64,000 bases of DNA from Adiantum capillus-veneris (taxonomy: Eukaryota; Streptophyta; Polypodiopsida; Polypodiales; Pteridaceae): assembly GCA_014529385.2 (NCBI GenBank), contig CM043966.1, forward strand, positions 88,504,587-88,568,586, read 5' to 3'. The position numbers and the translations under genes were made by a program. Of the stretch, positions 54,661-64,000 are shown piece after piece; the first letter of the stretch is position 1; the number at the start of each line of letters is the position of its first letter. Below the pieces are notes generated by a model that ran no database searches, was not told where the DNA came from, and saw only the letters and a list, made by a program, of their open reading frames with translations.

Positions 54661-54840
54661 GATTTTGCGGCTGCATGGATCCTGTTGCACTCAGTAGTCC
54701 AAAGTTAGCGTTTTTTACATATTAGCTGATAAACTGAGTTCTAACTACCCAAATGACTTGAAAATTGAAAATAAAGCTCAAAAGGAACTAGGGAAACTCT
54801 GCATGTGCTCACAGTATCTTTCTGGCTAAAACATTATCAT

Positions 54841-55438
54841 GTAGACATCCTACGTGTAGGATGTCTACCTTGTCTGTTTTTGGTGAAACTTGGCACGCTT
54901 GTGGTCCTTGACCTGTGCAACATGGCTATGTAATTGGAATTGGGTTTGGGCATCAAAAAGTGCAATTTTGGGCAGATTTAGGCTTTAGGCTCACAAATTG
55001 GGTAGGATGTCCTCAACAGGCGGAAAATGACATTCAAATGGGTTGAAAGTTGATATATAGGCTTCTTACACCATGTAAATGGTTTCCATGAAGTCAGATC
55101 CTGCACAGTAGGTTAATATCACCCTGGAGACATCCTACGTGTAGGTTGTCTATTTTATCAGAATGGCTTGAAATTGGTTCTGTGGGTAGCCCATAGCATG
55201 TGGAACATGGCTCTGCTCTTAGATTTTGATTTGGATAAGCATTGGTGTGGCTAAGAGCATGTGTTAGTGTTTTTAAGCTCAAAAAGTGCATCTTGGAGGT
55301 TTTGGGGGCCAAAGGTGATGGGAATGGCTTGAAATTTGATACATGAGCTTGTGAAGGTGTTATAAAGAGATCTGGAACTCAAAAATACCATTTGGGGGTC
55401 AAATTGGTCATTTAGACATCCTACGTGTAGGATGTCTA
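54841..55438. repeat. ~285-bp degenerate tandem repeat, each unit with a 26-28-nt palindrome
   Basis: The palindrome (arms GTAGACATCCTAC and its complement around GT) is perfect at 54841-54868, has one mismatch at 55128-55151, and is perfect over 26 nt at 55413-55438. Spacing is 285 and 286 bp. Between them landmarks recur, such as GGTTGAAAGTTGATA versus GGCTTGAAATTTGATA, and CAACATGGCTATG versus GAACATGGCTCTG. A partial fourth unit may lie upstream (54770-54840). No coding capacity. Confidence 0.8.
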
Positions 55439-56860
55439 TTTCATCAATTTTCACATAGCTTCACGGTTCCTTGGGGATCCTTGCCATATGGTTTTTGTTG
55501 ACTTTGGCTTCACCGGAGCTCCATTTGGCAATTTGTCACTCTGGAAGCACCCGTGGTTGCGTTTACATGTCGTCGATGACTTGTGGTGGTCTACCCACCA
55601 TAGGACTTGGTTGTTGATGGTCTAGGAAAGCCGCTTGTGAAGTTTGGTGGCAAACGGACATGTGGTTTGGCCATGAGAGCTAGTTGGCGCTTTGTGTGTC
55701 TGATGCCGTTTCCGAAGCTTAGTGCCGCTTCGGATCGCCTTATGGCCATGTGGGCTATATATACTTGTTGAGCATGTCGAGATGCTCCTACCCATGAGTT
55801 TTGGTAGCATTTGGGCCCCTTTCCACCGATTTACCATTTGGTGGCCTCTTGCAGGGCTCTAGAAGTTAGGGTTTTTTCCGATGGTTTTCTACCGCCTTTG
55901 GGCATCCAAGAGTGGTCTCCTATGCTAGGATAAGCCGCCGATGAAGTCTCATTGCTTTTGGGTTAGCCGTTAGGTGGCCACTTCTACCTGTAGGTCTCTA
56001 CTGCTCGCTTCCCGTGTGAACCCTACGCTAGTTTTCGCGACAAAACATCAAACATACACGAAAAGCTCAAGGTGGCGAGCCTACCTCTCATGTATAGAGC
56101 GTGTCGGGTGGTCGTGCGCGTCGTAGAAGCCGCTGGAAGTCCGGTTCGCTCTAGGTGGCAAGAGCTCTCTCTCAAGAAGGCAATAGTAGAAATGAGCTTT
56201 AAGGGAAGTGAAAAAATCTTATAATGGGGGTCCCCGAACCACTTTCCATGAAATTTGACATGTGCTCCCAACTTCTTGCGAGATGCAGTTTAGGCTCGAA
56301 AAATTCTTGATTTGGACTCCATTTGCTCAGTTTCCGAGAAATTTGATGTTTCGGTCAAAATGTTGCCAAAACACGCTTTCCGCTCCATTCACATAATTGC
56401 ATCCCCATTGTACCACAGGTTTTCCTATAGTCACTGATTATCCCCATATTTTTTGTTTTTCATTACGACTGTTTTTCACCTGCTTTTTGTATTTTTGAAG
56501 TTTTTTTGCCAATAATTAGTAAAAAAAAAAAAAAAGCAAATTAAACCCAAAAAATCCCCAAAAATCATAATAACTCAAAAACATTCCCGCAAAATACTAT
56601 ATACACTCACATGCAATTGTTATGGCCGGATTTCTCTGTTTTATCAATAATTTGCCAAAAAAATGGCTATTTTTACCTATATACACACACCTAGGGGCTT
56701 GATTTGGCGTTTGGCCCCATATACTTGTAGATTCATGCTGTATAAGGGCATATGTACTTAGGTTGATCTAAAAAATTTCGCAATCAAACGACAACCCTCT
56801 AAAATAGTCGAAAAACATGCCATTTTTTTCTCTTTTTACCATTGGGTCCGCATTTGAGAA
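55439..56860. other. Non-coding, possible gypsy 3' LTR region
   Basis: No gene. An A run lies at about 56521-56535. A TATATATACTT motif lies on the plus strand near 55755. If the polypurine-like tract at 56862 is real, this stretch would hold the 3' LTR of the upstream gypsy element. However, I found no TG...CA boundary or second copy. Confidence 0.35.
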
Positions 56861-56861
56861 T

Positions 56862-56880
56862 GCCTCCCCCCCTCCTAGCC
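56862..56880 (-). promoter_or_regulatory. Possible gypsy polypurine tract
   Basis: The minus strand reads CTAGGAGGGGGGGAGGC about 95 bp past the stop of the W(V/I)P-repeat frame. It resembles the tract before the LTR at 51134. The following bases do not start with TG, so the assignment is tentative. Confidence 0.4.
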
Positions 56881-56970
56881 GGAGTCCTCCTGGACGACAA
56901 GGTGTCGCCTCGGTGTATGTGCCGTGCATGGGTTAAAAATTGTGCTAATGCTCGGCCGTGTAATGTGGCC

Positions 56971-58223
56971 CTATATTGTGCATACGCGGTCAATGCATGA
57001 AATAATCAATGTTGTGCAAGAGGAGGGTATAAGCAAGATGCTTATTGGCATTCGACGTCGAGCTTTCCTGTTCGTTGTTGATTTGGTTGGAGGATTTTCT
57101 TTGCAAGTAAAAGTTGTAACTCTACAGCTCTCTGTTTGATCGTCTTTCTTGCAAAAGTCACTTGGTTTGCCACTACTATCGATATGGCCGTGGTTGTCTC
57201 CTTGGGGAGAATTATCGTGCCGGAATTGGCCATAGTCTGTCTCTTTTGATTTCCATTTGTAGCTTTGTTTTGGAGGTCTTTGTAGGTTTATTGCTACTTC
57301 CACGGTTGTCATTGTTGTGCTGGTGATTGGCACCCACATAGATCGGTTTGCCGGTTTCGTATGTACTGTGTGTCTGCATGCCGATGTTGCTTGTACTGAA
57401 GGGAGTTCCTGTTGCTTGGGTTTCGGGATCCAAATGCAAGTCGCATTTAGGTTGTTACTGAGCATTCTCTTTGGGATCCATATCTGTTTTATTCCCTTGA
57501 TTATTGGTTGAACTGTGTGCTTCTGTTGACTTATTTTGTTGTATTGCATGTATGCCATGTCACCTTTATCCTTAGGCACCCATACTTGTTTTTCACGTGT
57601 TGCTAACCTTGATCTTTTCACTGTGATATGTGTTGTTGGATGTTTGTAGTGAACATGGTTGGCAGTTCCATGATTGGTCACCATGGGTATCGTATAGTTC
57701 TTTATTGGCACCCATCCTTTTGATTCTTTATCCAGAGATTGTGGTGCTGCCATCTGATCTTTCCGGGTTTGCTGAGAAAAGGCTACCACCTGTTGTTCTT
57801 GTGCATGTTGAATTTTGACTGCATCCGCATTCCAATCTATCTGCACATTATATTCTTTTTGCCAAGGTTGTCCCAACAACATGGGGTGTTGTGTGCTTTC
57901 ATCCTCAACCACGTAAAACTTGTTTGGATAAATATATTGATGTATTTGTACATGCAATATAGTCTAGCCCAATGTTTTCAGCGAATGTGATGTACTACTT
58001 TCCAGAACTTTTGGGTAGGATGTAGTTGATCTTTGGGCTTGAGTTGTTTGTATAATCTGTAAGAGATCAAATTTTCTTGAGCTCTAGAATCAAGCAATGC
58101 CGTCCATTCAACTTGATTGCTACCCACTTTGACTGCAATTATTGGCTCCACTGTGTCTTCACCAAAATTCTTTAGTCGAATAGCATTTATTCGCAACGGT
58201 GATCCACATTGTTGTTGTTGTTG
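56971..58223 (-). pseudogene. Second retropepsin-like domain with W(V/I)P repeats, downstream of integrase
   Basis: The reading continues in frame from the integrase C-terminus through a single TGA at 58224-58226 into QQQQQCGSPLRINAIRLKNF. It then gives a retropepsin-like fold: VEWTALLDSRAQENLISYRL (active site DSG changed to DSR), a frameshift plus TAG near 57970, then YPNKFYVVEDESTQHPMLLG and QPWQKEYNVQIDW. From about residue 80 of the 57957-56971 frame, five motifs recur: WVPI, WVPK, WIPK, WIPK and WVPI, at residues 82, 126, 160, 176 and 208, set in polar, His/Gln/Thr-rich sequence. I know no named domain with this repeat. It could be a C-terminal integrase extension or a separate accessory protein. 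The TGA is one transition from CGA, favouring an original fusion. Confidence 0.7.
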
Positions 58224-59677
58224 TCATAGAAGCCTTCTTTTTGCAATGCGTTCTTTGCTTCTGCTTGGGCTTCTTCTTGTACCCTCTGTTTCTCCTTCAT
58301 CCGTTGTTTTTCTTGATGTATTTGTTGAAGCATATCCTGTTAGTGGTAAATGATACTTTTTTAATCGACACCCACTAATCCAATTTGGTATTTCTTCCCT
58401 TGTTAATGTAGCAAGTTTGACAGCTCCACTTTGTGATAAGTCACTAATCACAAAGGGTCCCATCCCTCGCTTTTTAAGTTTCTTGGCATGTTGCCTTAAG
58501 GTATAAACAAGTTCATAATCACCTGTTTTGAACTTTTCGTGCACACATGCTTGTCAAAAAACTCTTTTTGTCTTCTCTTTTTAGCATAGATCAAAGCTAC
58601 AGCTCTCAATCAAAGTTCGTCTAGCTTTTCAAGGTCATCTATTCTTAAAGAGAGCTAATGCCCTGTCCATTCTAAGCGTTTCGTTATTCGTAGAGTTGGA
58701 ATTAAAATCTCTATGGGTAATATAGCGTTTAGGCCAAACACCATGTTGTACGGTGTTGTTCCTATTGATGTTTTGTAAGCTACCTTGTATGCCCATAGTG
58801 TTGAGTGTAACTGCTGATCCCAGTCTGTCCTTGACTCTGATACATTTTCAGTCAGAACAGTGCATAGTGTTTTATTTGTGGCCTCAGCTTGTCCAATTGC
58901 CTGTGGATGATATGGAGCAGATTTTCTATGCATGACCATGAATTCCTCTAGTAGATATTCAATGACTTCATTAAGAATATGTGTTCCTCGATCACTGACA
59001 ATTTCTATTGGTAACCCGTATCGTACAAAGACATTCTCATACAAAAATTGTGCAGTGGTTCTTGCGTCTGCTTTTTGTGTTGCCTTGGCTTCCGCCCATT
59101 TTGTGAGATAGTCCGTAGCCACAATGATATATTGGGTATGGGTGCGATATGCAGGGGGTGAAATAGGCCCCACAAAATCAATGCCCCATTTTGCAAATGC
59201 CCTTACTCCCATCATTGGCCGTAGTGGTATCTCATCTCTCTTTATCGGCACCTTGGTGCGTTGACATGCGTCACAACGCTTTACAAACTCCTCAGCATCC
59301 ATATGCAATGTAGGCCACCATATTCCTGCGGTTAAGAAACTTTTTGCCATCTTATCACCTGAAAAATGGCCTCCACTTATTCCTCCATGTGCTTGTTCTA
59401 GAATCAGTAGGTATTCGCTTTCACTTGCACAGATTCTAGGTTGATTATCCTTTCCTCGCTTATAGAGTTGATTCCCAATTAAGTTAAAGTCACGAGCCTC
59501 CAACTCTATAGCCCTTTTTCGCGCTTTTGTTATGTTTTCAGGAAATGTCCTTGTTGTTAAGAAATCAATGATATATTGACTCCATGTAGGTGCAATGTTT
59601 ACCTGAAACAATGTGCCCCATTGGTCGTTTGGTACTACATATAATACAATTGTTAACATACATATGTGTGTCAGCAT
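58224..59677 (-). pseudogene. Gypsy integrase (second zinc-binding copy, core and C-terminal part)
   Basis: Frame 59677-58655: zinc-binding region with EQAHGGISGGHF and RCDACQ (HHCC retained), then the core with first Asp in WGIDFVGPIS, IIVATDYLTKWAEA, second Asp in VSDRGTHILN, and Glu in QAIGQAEATNK. It ends FGLNAILPIEI. The frame stops at 58655-58657 (TAG), a further TGA follows near 58617, and after a frameshift near 58545 the C-terminal part continues FKTGDYELVYTLRQHAKKLK and GPFVISDLSQSGAVKLATL, a GPY/F-like module. It stops with TGA at 58224-58226 before the W(V/I)P region. D,D,E residues are all present. Confidence 0.85.
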
Positions 59678-60110
59678 ACATAGTTGGCCAATAAACTTTT
59701 AATTGCTTCAGTCGTTGGTGTGTTTTCATTGTTGAACAATGAAATGCACAATCCTGGACGTGTGCTTCTTCAAGATAACACTCGAATTCCTCTGGATTTA
59801 TACATAATCGTAGAATTTGGTCCGATCCTAGATGATACAGTCGTCCTTCAATCAACTGGAAGTTTTTTGTTTGTCGAATTGTTTGTTGTTTGGATCTGTA
59901 TTCCTTGTTATCAAATCTACCTCCAAAGGAAAGAATGTTGATAAGTTCCTGAGACCATTTGGGTATCATTTCAATATTGAAAAGATAAGCATCAGGTATG
60001 TCATCATCTACTCCTTCAGGAGCTTCCCCGTTTTGCAGCCTTGAAAGATGATCCGCCCGTAGATGAGTTTTACCCTTTTGGACCACCACTGTGAAGTTGA
60101 ACTCTAGCAA
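59565..60110 (-). pseudogene. RNase H C-terminus and first copy of the integrase zinc-binding region
   Basis: Begins LEFNFTVVVQKGKTHLRADH, the end of RNase H and its connection. It then has NIEMIPKWSQELINILSFGG and a zinc-binding region with HVQDCAFHC and NNCIICST, giving H-x6-H and C-x2-C. Immediately downstream, in a shifted frame, a second version of the same module starts (PTWSQYIIDFL, then another H-x6-H and C-x2-C). The two frames overlap at 59565-59677, with the shift in the overlap. The duplicated unit is about 120 codons. Whether both copies once lay in one polyprotein is an inference, but the conserved ligands suggest it. Confidence 0.75.
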
Positions 60111-60173
60111 TATAATAAATCAGCGTACAATTCTCCCAGTATTGCATGGTTTATTTACTAGATATAAAAGAGC

Positions 60174-60614
60174 TTAATGATCTGTGAAGAACACAAATTT
60201 GTTTGCGAGCAAATAATGTCGAAATTTCTTTACAGCATAAATCATTCCTAACCCTTCTCTTTTAGTGGTTGTGTAGTTCTTTTCTGCACTATTTAGCTGT
60301 CGGCTCGCAGAGTAAACTGGGAAATCCATTGTTCCTTCTCCAGATTGAGCCAGAATACTCCCAATTGCATATGCAGATACATCAATGTGAACATGGAATA
60401 TCTTTTCCCAATCTGGTGCTTTAAGTACATGTGATGATATGAGGTTTTCCTTAAGCTTTTGGAATGAATTTTCACACTCCTCGGTCCGGTCGAAACTGAC
60501 TAATAAGCAATACAGAGGTTGTGCAATGACTGCATACATATATATGAATCTTCGATAATATCCGTAGTGTCCCATGAAGGATTGTACTTGTTTGGCATTA
60601 GTAGGCATGGGCAA
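60174..60614 (-). pseudogene. Gypsy RNase H region
   Basis: MPMPTNAKQVQSFMGHYGYY, then RRFIYMYAVIAQPLY from the RT thumb and connection, then RNase H with FHVHIDVSAYAIGSILAQS, YTTTKREGLGMIYAVKKFRH and FVFFTDH. The frame ends there with TAA at 60174-60176. Decay is mild. Confidence 0.85.
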
Positions 60615-60676
60615 GTCTACTATGACTTTGATTTTGTCTAGGTTAGTGGTTATGCAATTTCTTGAGACAATATGTC

Positions 60677-61366
60677 CTAGATGCAGCCTTGCCTAACTAT
60701 AAAAATACACTTTTCTGGGTTAAGACAGATTCGATATGTTCTCCACTTCTCAAATACCTTTTGTAAATGGTCAATATGTTCTTCTCGTAGAAGAGAGTGG
60801 ACACAGAGATCATCCATATATATTTCTAAGAATATTCTCAGGTATTCTTTGAACGCACGAGTCATTAACCTTTGGAAGGTAGCTGGGGCATTGGTTAAGC
60901 CAAAAGGCATAACTCTATATGCATATATTCTCCATTCTGTGGCAAACGCTATTTTGTGTTGATCCTCTACTGCGATTGCCAATTGGTTATACCCTGAAAA
61001 CCCATATAGAAAGGAATAGGCCCGTTTCTCAGCCACCCTCTCAAGTACATGTTCTGTGATGATCGGCAAGGGATAATTATCCCTTATGGTGGCTGCATTT
61101 ACTTTTTTGAGGTTCACACACACACGCAGCTTTTCGTTCTTTTTGGGGACAACCACAATGGGTGACACCCAATCTGTATATTCGATTTCATAGATGAATT
61201 CAACATCCATCAGCTTGTCAATCTCCTCTTTGATTCGTTTAGCAAATGTGTCATTATATGTGTAAGGACGTTGTTTGCTAGGTTTGGCATTTGATTTCAA
61301 AGGAATTGTATGTTGGCATATCGATGGATCAACTCCTTTGAGGTCTTTGTAGGACCATGCAAACAC
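60677..61366 (-). pseudogene. Gypsy reverse transcriptase
   Basis: 230 codons uninterrupted. MFAWSYKDLKGVDPSICQHT leads in; then KEEIDKLMDVEFIYEIEYTD, SPIVVVPKKNEKLRVCVNLK, the GFSGYNQLAIAVEDQHKIAF block, MPFGLTNAPATFQRLM and the catalytic IYMDDLCVHS. It ends near KCIFIVRQG, where a frameshift separates it from the RNase H part. All core RT motifs are intact. Upstream (61367-62100) the linker is broken. Confidence 0.9.
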
Positions 61367-62103
61367 GTCTTTATACTTCTTGAGAAGTTGTGTTAGCCGT
61401 TCTTCTTCTTCAGGCTCTAAATCAGTTGCGATATAGACCGGCTGAGGCTTTTCACCTGGAGTAGCGAGGTCTATCCGTTTTGCATTTCCGGCCCATCGTA
61501 AGATTCTTGGTTTATTCTTTCCATGACTAAGGGTGTCATTATGATTTTTCTTTCCTGGATGGTGAATTTTTGATAGTGGGATGGTACATTCATGTTTCCT
61601 TTTTCTGACTCCTCCTTACCATCACTTTCTCCCTCAGTAGTCTATACCTCTCGTAATGACCGTTTTAGTTCTTGGTATTTCTTTTTACGCTCCATTTTGG
61701 TCCACTTTGAGTCTTTTGTTTTTTCTTGTTTTGATTGTTGATATTTTTTTGATTTTGTTTCTGTTTTAGCCTTCCGTACCTGTTTTATTTCCTCTTGCGT
61801 TCCTTTCCTTCACACTCTCGAGAATCTTCCTGATATTTGGTCTTTTACACAATCCTCTGCTTTGACAAGCATTAGATAGTGAGTTTTATCTTTTATCCTG
61901 GGCATCAGGTTCTCTCTCATTTTGTTTTCTGTTTGTTTTTTTCTATAGCGTTCCTGGCGTTTAGGGTGCTAATTGGCAAAATCATAGAACTTGATATTCG
62001 CTGTTGTCTCCCCACGCTCACTTGAGCTGTCTGAACACTCGTTATCTGTATCGTTATTTACCTCCAGATGCTCAGAGGAGTCATAATACTCTTCCTGTTT
62101 TGG
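61367..62103 (-). pseudogene. Gypsy protease-RT linker, broken frames
   Basis: Fragments such as MERINQESYDGPEMQNG followed by a stop. They correspond to the KEPSTPYDGPQNAKKIDLVE region of the copy at 48.2-48.5 kb. No catalytic domain is expected here. Confidence 0.5.
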
Positions 62104-62394
62104 TCATTCGGCATTCTCATCTTTTGCTGGTATAAGACTTACCATGTAATAGAGTAGCACATCATAGCCGTCCTTATCACAAAATTTTGTCATTGGGCTA
62201 TCTGTAATGGTACAGACATCCAATGTTGCTAGTATGTGATCCCATTCCAGAGGTTCTAAGGCATCTTCGGGAAAAGGTTCCGGAATATAATCCTTGTCCT
62301 CAATAGCTCTTTCTAAGACGCATTCCTCTCTTTTTAAGCTCCCACAATGTGAAGCTCCGCACATCCATAGATCTTTTTTTTTTTCCCTAACCAT
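62104..62394 (-). pseudogene. Gypsy pol linker segment
   Basis: 96 codons, acidic, with DYIPEPFPEDALEPLEWDHI and TITDSPMTKFCDKDGYDVLL. No named domain. It lies between protease and RT, as a spacer in the polyprotein. Confidence 0.5.
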
Positions 62395-62447
62395 GCTGGG
62401 AGTTCGGACCCTGCCAATGTAGCTGAATCAAACTCTTCCACTGGTGT

Positions 62448-63079
62448 CTAGTTCACAACTTTGTAACTATGGTCTTTTAGGTGTATTTTGGTTGTAGTCT
62501 CGCCATGTCTGAGGTATATGTGGTCGTAACCCCAATCCTGGACCATCTTTAATTGTCTCATAAATGGTCTTCCCAAGATAATCTCGTAATTGTTCTTTTT
62601 GTCGAAATCGACTATTGCAAATGTATGCTCATACTCGATTCCGCACGAGGTGACAATTACTTTTTCTAAAAGTCCTAGAGGCTTTTCCATGAATCCATCT
62701 GCCAGTTGTGCAATTTCATTCTGGTAGCTCTCAAAGCCGTTTTTCCCCATTTTTTCCAGATTTCCTTAGTGGTGATAGCGACTCCTACTCCACTGTCAAG
62801 AATAGCTTTGGAAACTACTCCTTGGAATTCTACTGGTAGTGTGGTATTTCCATCTTCTTCCTCGCAATATTCTCCAACCTTGTTTAAAGGTACTGGCCTA
62901 GTGTTTAGTTGAGGCTTGTCCAATTCTCTTATCCGTTCTTGAAGCTTCGAGGTGGGGTCTTTTACTCCAAATTTTTCTAAACATTTGCCTACGGTGGTCC
63001 ACATGTTTGGTCGTAACCTCAGGAGTTCTACTAATGTGATTGTGCATGCTATAGGGGTGGACAATAACTCAATCAACAC
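62448..63079 (-). pseudogene. Gypsy aspartic protease
   Basis: Frame 63079-62675 includes NMWTTVGKCLEKFGVKDPTS and the active site SKAILDSGVGVAI (DSG intact). A frameshift within 62675-62750 moves to frame 62750-62448. That frame continues LGLLEKVIVTSCGIEYEHTF and AIVDFDKKNNYEIILGRPFM, the C-terminal half with the ILGRPF motif. This is the element's normal protease, upstream of RT; compare the second, DSR-bearing domain at 57-58.2 kb. Confidence 0.8.
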
Positions 63080-63962
63080 TCATGAATCCATCACTTTGTT
63101 AGAAGAAAGTCTTTGAAATGGGATTGCTCTCACCTCAAACTTGGCTTCATACTCCCCTAGGTAAAAGGGTAGAGTTTTTAGCGAGTTTGGTTGGCTGTGC
63201 CCCGAACTAATTGATCCCCCTTGTGAATGCATATCAAAGTTCATTTGTGATCTTGCGTCAAATTATTCAATAGGAGGTAAGATCTCATTTTTCTCTTTTC
63301 TCTTCCTATTCATTTGGTAGCTCACCCTATTAGCTTCATTGGCATCACTGATTTGCTTCCACAGGTCATCTAGACCGTTACAATCCTTACCCATTTCTAC
63401 CAATGTTTTAGGCTGGAAACCATCAATTGTCTCATCTGTTGTATTTGGCACTATGATAGGTTCTCTCCTAGACTCAGAGGCAGTCATGAGTCTCTCCTTC
63501 ATTTCTACTTATTTCTCTAAGGTTGGTTTGATAGGGGTTGGAGCTGGTACTTCGTGTCAACTAGCAGGTTTACCAAGTGGGTTTTCTATCAAGGATTGGG
63601 TTGTTTCAATCATCTTTTGACACATTTCCAACCTTTGTTTTTCTATTTCTGCATATGGATAAGTCATCTATCTTTGCTCTTGGGTTTGGTTGTTTTTGAG
63701 TCTGGCTTTGTATGCTTTTAAAAGTGCGTCTAACTGCTCATTTACCTTTTCTACCAACATTGATCCTCCTGATCCTGCACTATTTGGTTCTACTATTTCC
63801 TTGGGCCCTATGGTTGCCGCAGTGTGTGAGCTTAGACTAGTTAGATCCTCTAACCGTTCTAATTTATCCTTTGTATGTTTTAACTCCTCGGCTAGAGCCG
63901 TTTGCTCTCATTCTCTCCTGGCTTTCATACGTGTCTTTCTAGCTTTCCAAGTGCTTCTCTGA
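63080..63962 (-). pseudogene. Gypsy gag-like region, nonsense codons only
   Basis: One minus-strand frame, continuous with the protease frame, runs from the right edge. It is interrupted by TGA 63908-63910, TAG 63668-63670, TGA 63557-63559, TAA 63509-63511, TAA 63263-63265 and TGA 63080-63082, without a frameshift. Coiled-coil-like segments (ALAEELKHTKDKLERLEDLT, LVEKVNEQLDALLKAYKARL) are followed by a Pro-rich linker and KERLMTASESRREP. No zinc knuckle was seen. The N-terminal capsid part lies outside the window. Confidence 0.65.
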
Positions 63963-64000
63963 TTTTTCATATTTGAACTTGGGGCATCGGTTTTTGGCTC

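Larger units (their letters stand above)
56971..63962 (-). mobile_element. Ty3/gypsy retrotransposon (5' end outside window), decayed
   Basis: Domain order on the minus strand: gag-like coiled coil (63962-63080), protease, linker, RT, RNase H, a duplicated zinc-binding region, integrase core, integrase C-terminus, then a second retropepsin-like domain with W(V/I)P repeats. The order PR-RT-RH-IN is that of Ty3/gypsy. No chromodomain was seen. RT wording (NLKKVNAATIRDNYPLP, GYNQLAIAVEDQHKIAFATE) reminds me of Tat/Athila-type elements. Most breaks are nonsense codons. The 5' LTR and start of gag lie beyond 64000. Confidence 0.85.

Noticed and set aside
54841-55438. CRISPR-like repeat array
   Set aside because: Spacing of 285 bp with related inter-repeat sequence is a tandem repeat with embedded palindromes, and the context is plant retroelements.

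Overview
The window looks like nuclear DNA of a land plant. Evidence: GT-AG introns of 77-400 bp, a TIR-NBS-LRR resistance-gene relic, a DUF271-type glycosyltransferase gene, an ATL-type RING-H2 relic, and plant-type Ty1/copia, Ty3/gypsy, PIF/Harbinger, CACTA and LINE sequences. Long (CT)n/(GA)n tracts, a dense load of decayed transposons and 24-residue LRRs of the LPESIGSLTSL type make me lean towards a fern or another non-angiosperm vascular plant. That is an impression, not a proof. The only largely intact cellular gene is the glycosyltransferase (31291-33035, minus strand). Nearly everything else is mobile DNA or pseudogene.

Layout. 1-350 is the 5' end of an unidentified minus-strand reading frame that runs off the window. 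About 800-1865 is the 3' end of a LINE. 2398-3106 and 12326-13035 are near-identical 710-bp direct repeats, each carrying the same ~280-bp Tourist-like MITE. Between them lies a PIF/Harbinger element (Myb-like ORF at 3889-5166, DDE transposase at 10393-11706). It is split by a very young Ty1/copia element (5221-10325) with LTRs identical by eye, a TAAAT target duplication, a PBS and a PPT. 13.3-16.7 kb is a decayed TIR-NBS-LRR gene ending in a homogenised 72-bp LRR array. 17-26 kb is microsatellite-rich, with an ATL RING-H2 pseudogene at 22.96-23.66 kb. 26.2-28.4 kb is a CACTA TNP2-like transposase relic with two recognisable introns. 30.75-33.04 kb holds the glycosyltransferase gene plus a small foldback containing an exact 36-nt inverted copy of part of its last exon. 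33-39 kb is mostly non-coding.

From 39 kb to the end the window is dominated by Ty3/gypsy material on the minus strand. There are an integrase fragment (39.3-40.1 kb), a degenerate pol (46.8-49.7 kb) and a fuller element (56.97-63.96 kb). The fuller element has gag-like, protease, RT, RNase H and integrase regions. It also carries two unusual additions: a tandem duplication of the integrase zinc-binding region, and a second retropepsin-like domain with W(V/I)P repeats downstream of the integrase. Downstream again lies a long coiled-coil reading frame (about 54.66-51.19 kb) that ends at a polypurine tract and an LTR (51134-50764). An unidentified multi-part protein lies at 43.4-45.5 kb.

A recurring pattern is that most breaks in the transposon reading frames are nonsense codons one transition away from CGA, CAG, CAA or TGG, with few indels. 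This is what decay of methylated DNA by deamination would produce. All translations, repeat comparisons and splice-site calls were made by eye, and nothing was aligned or searched.
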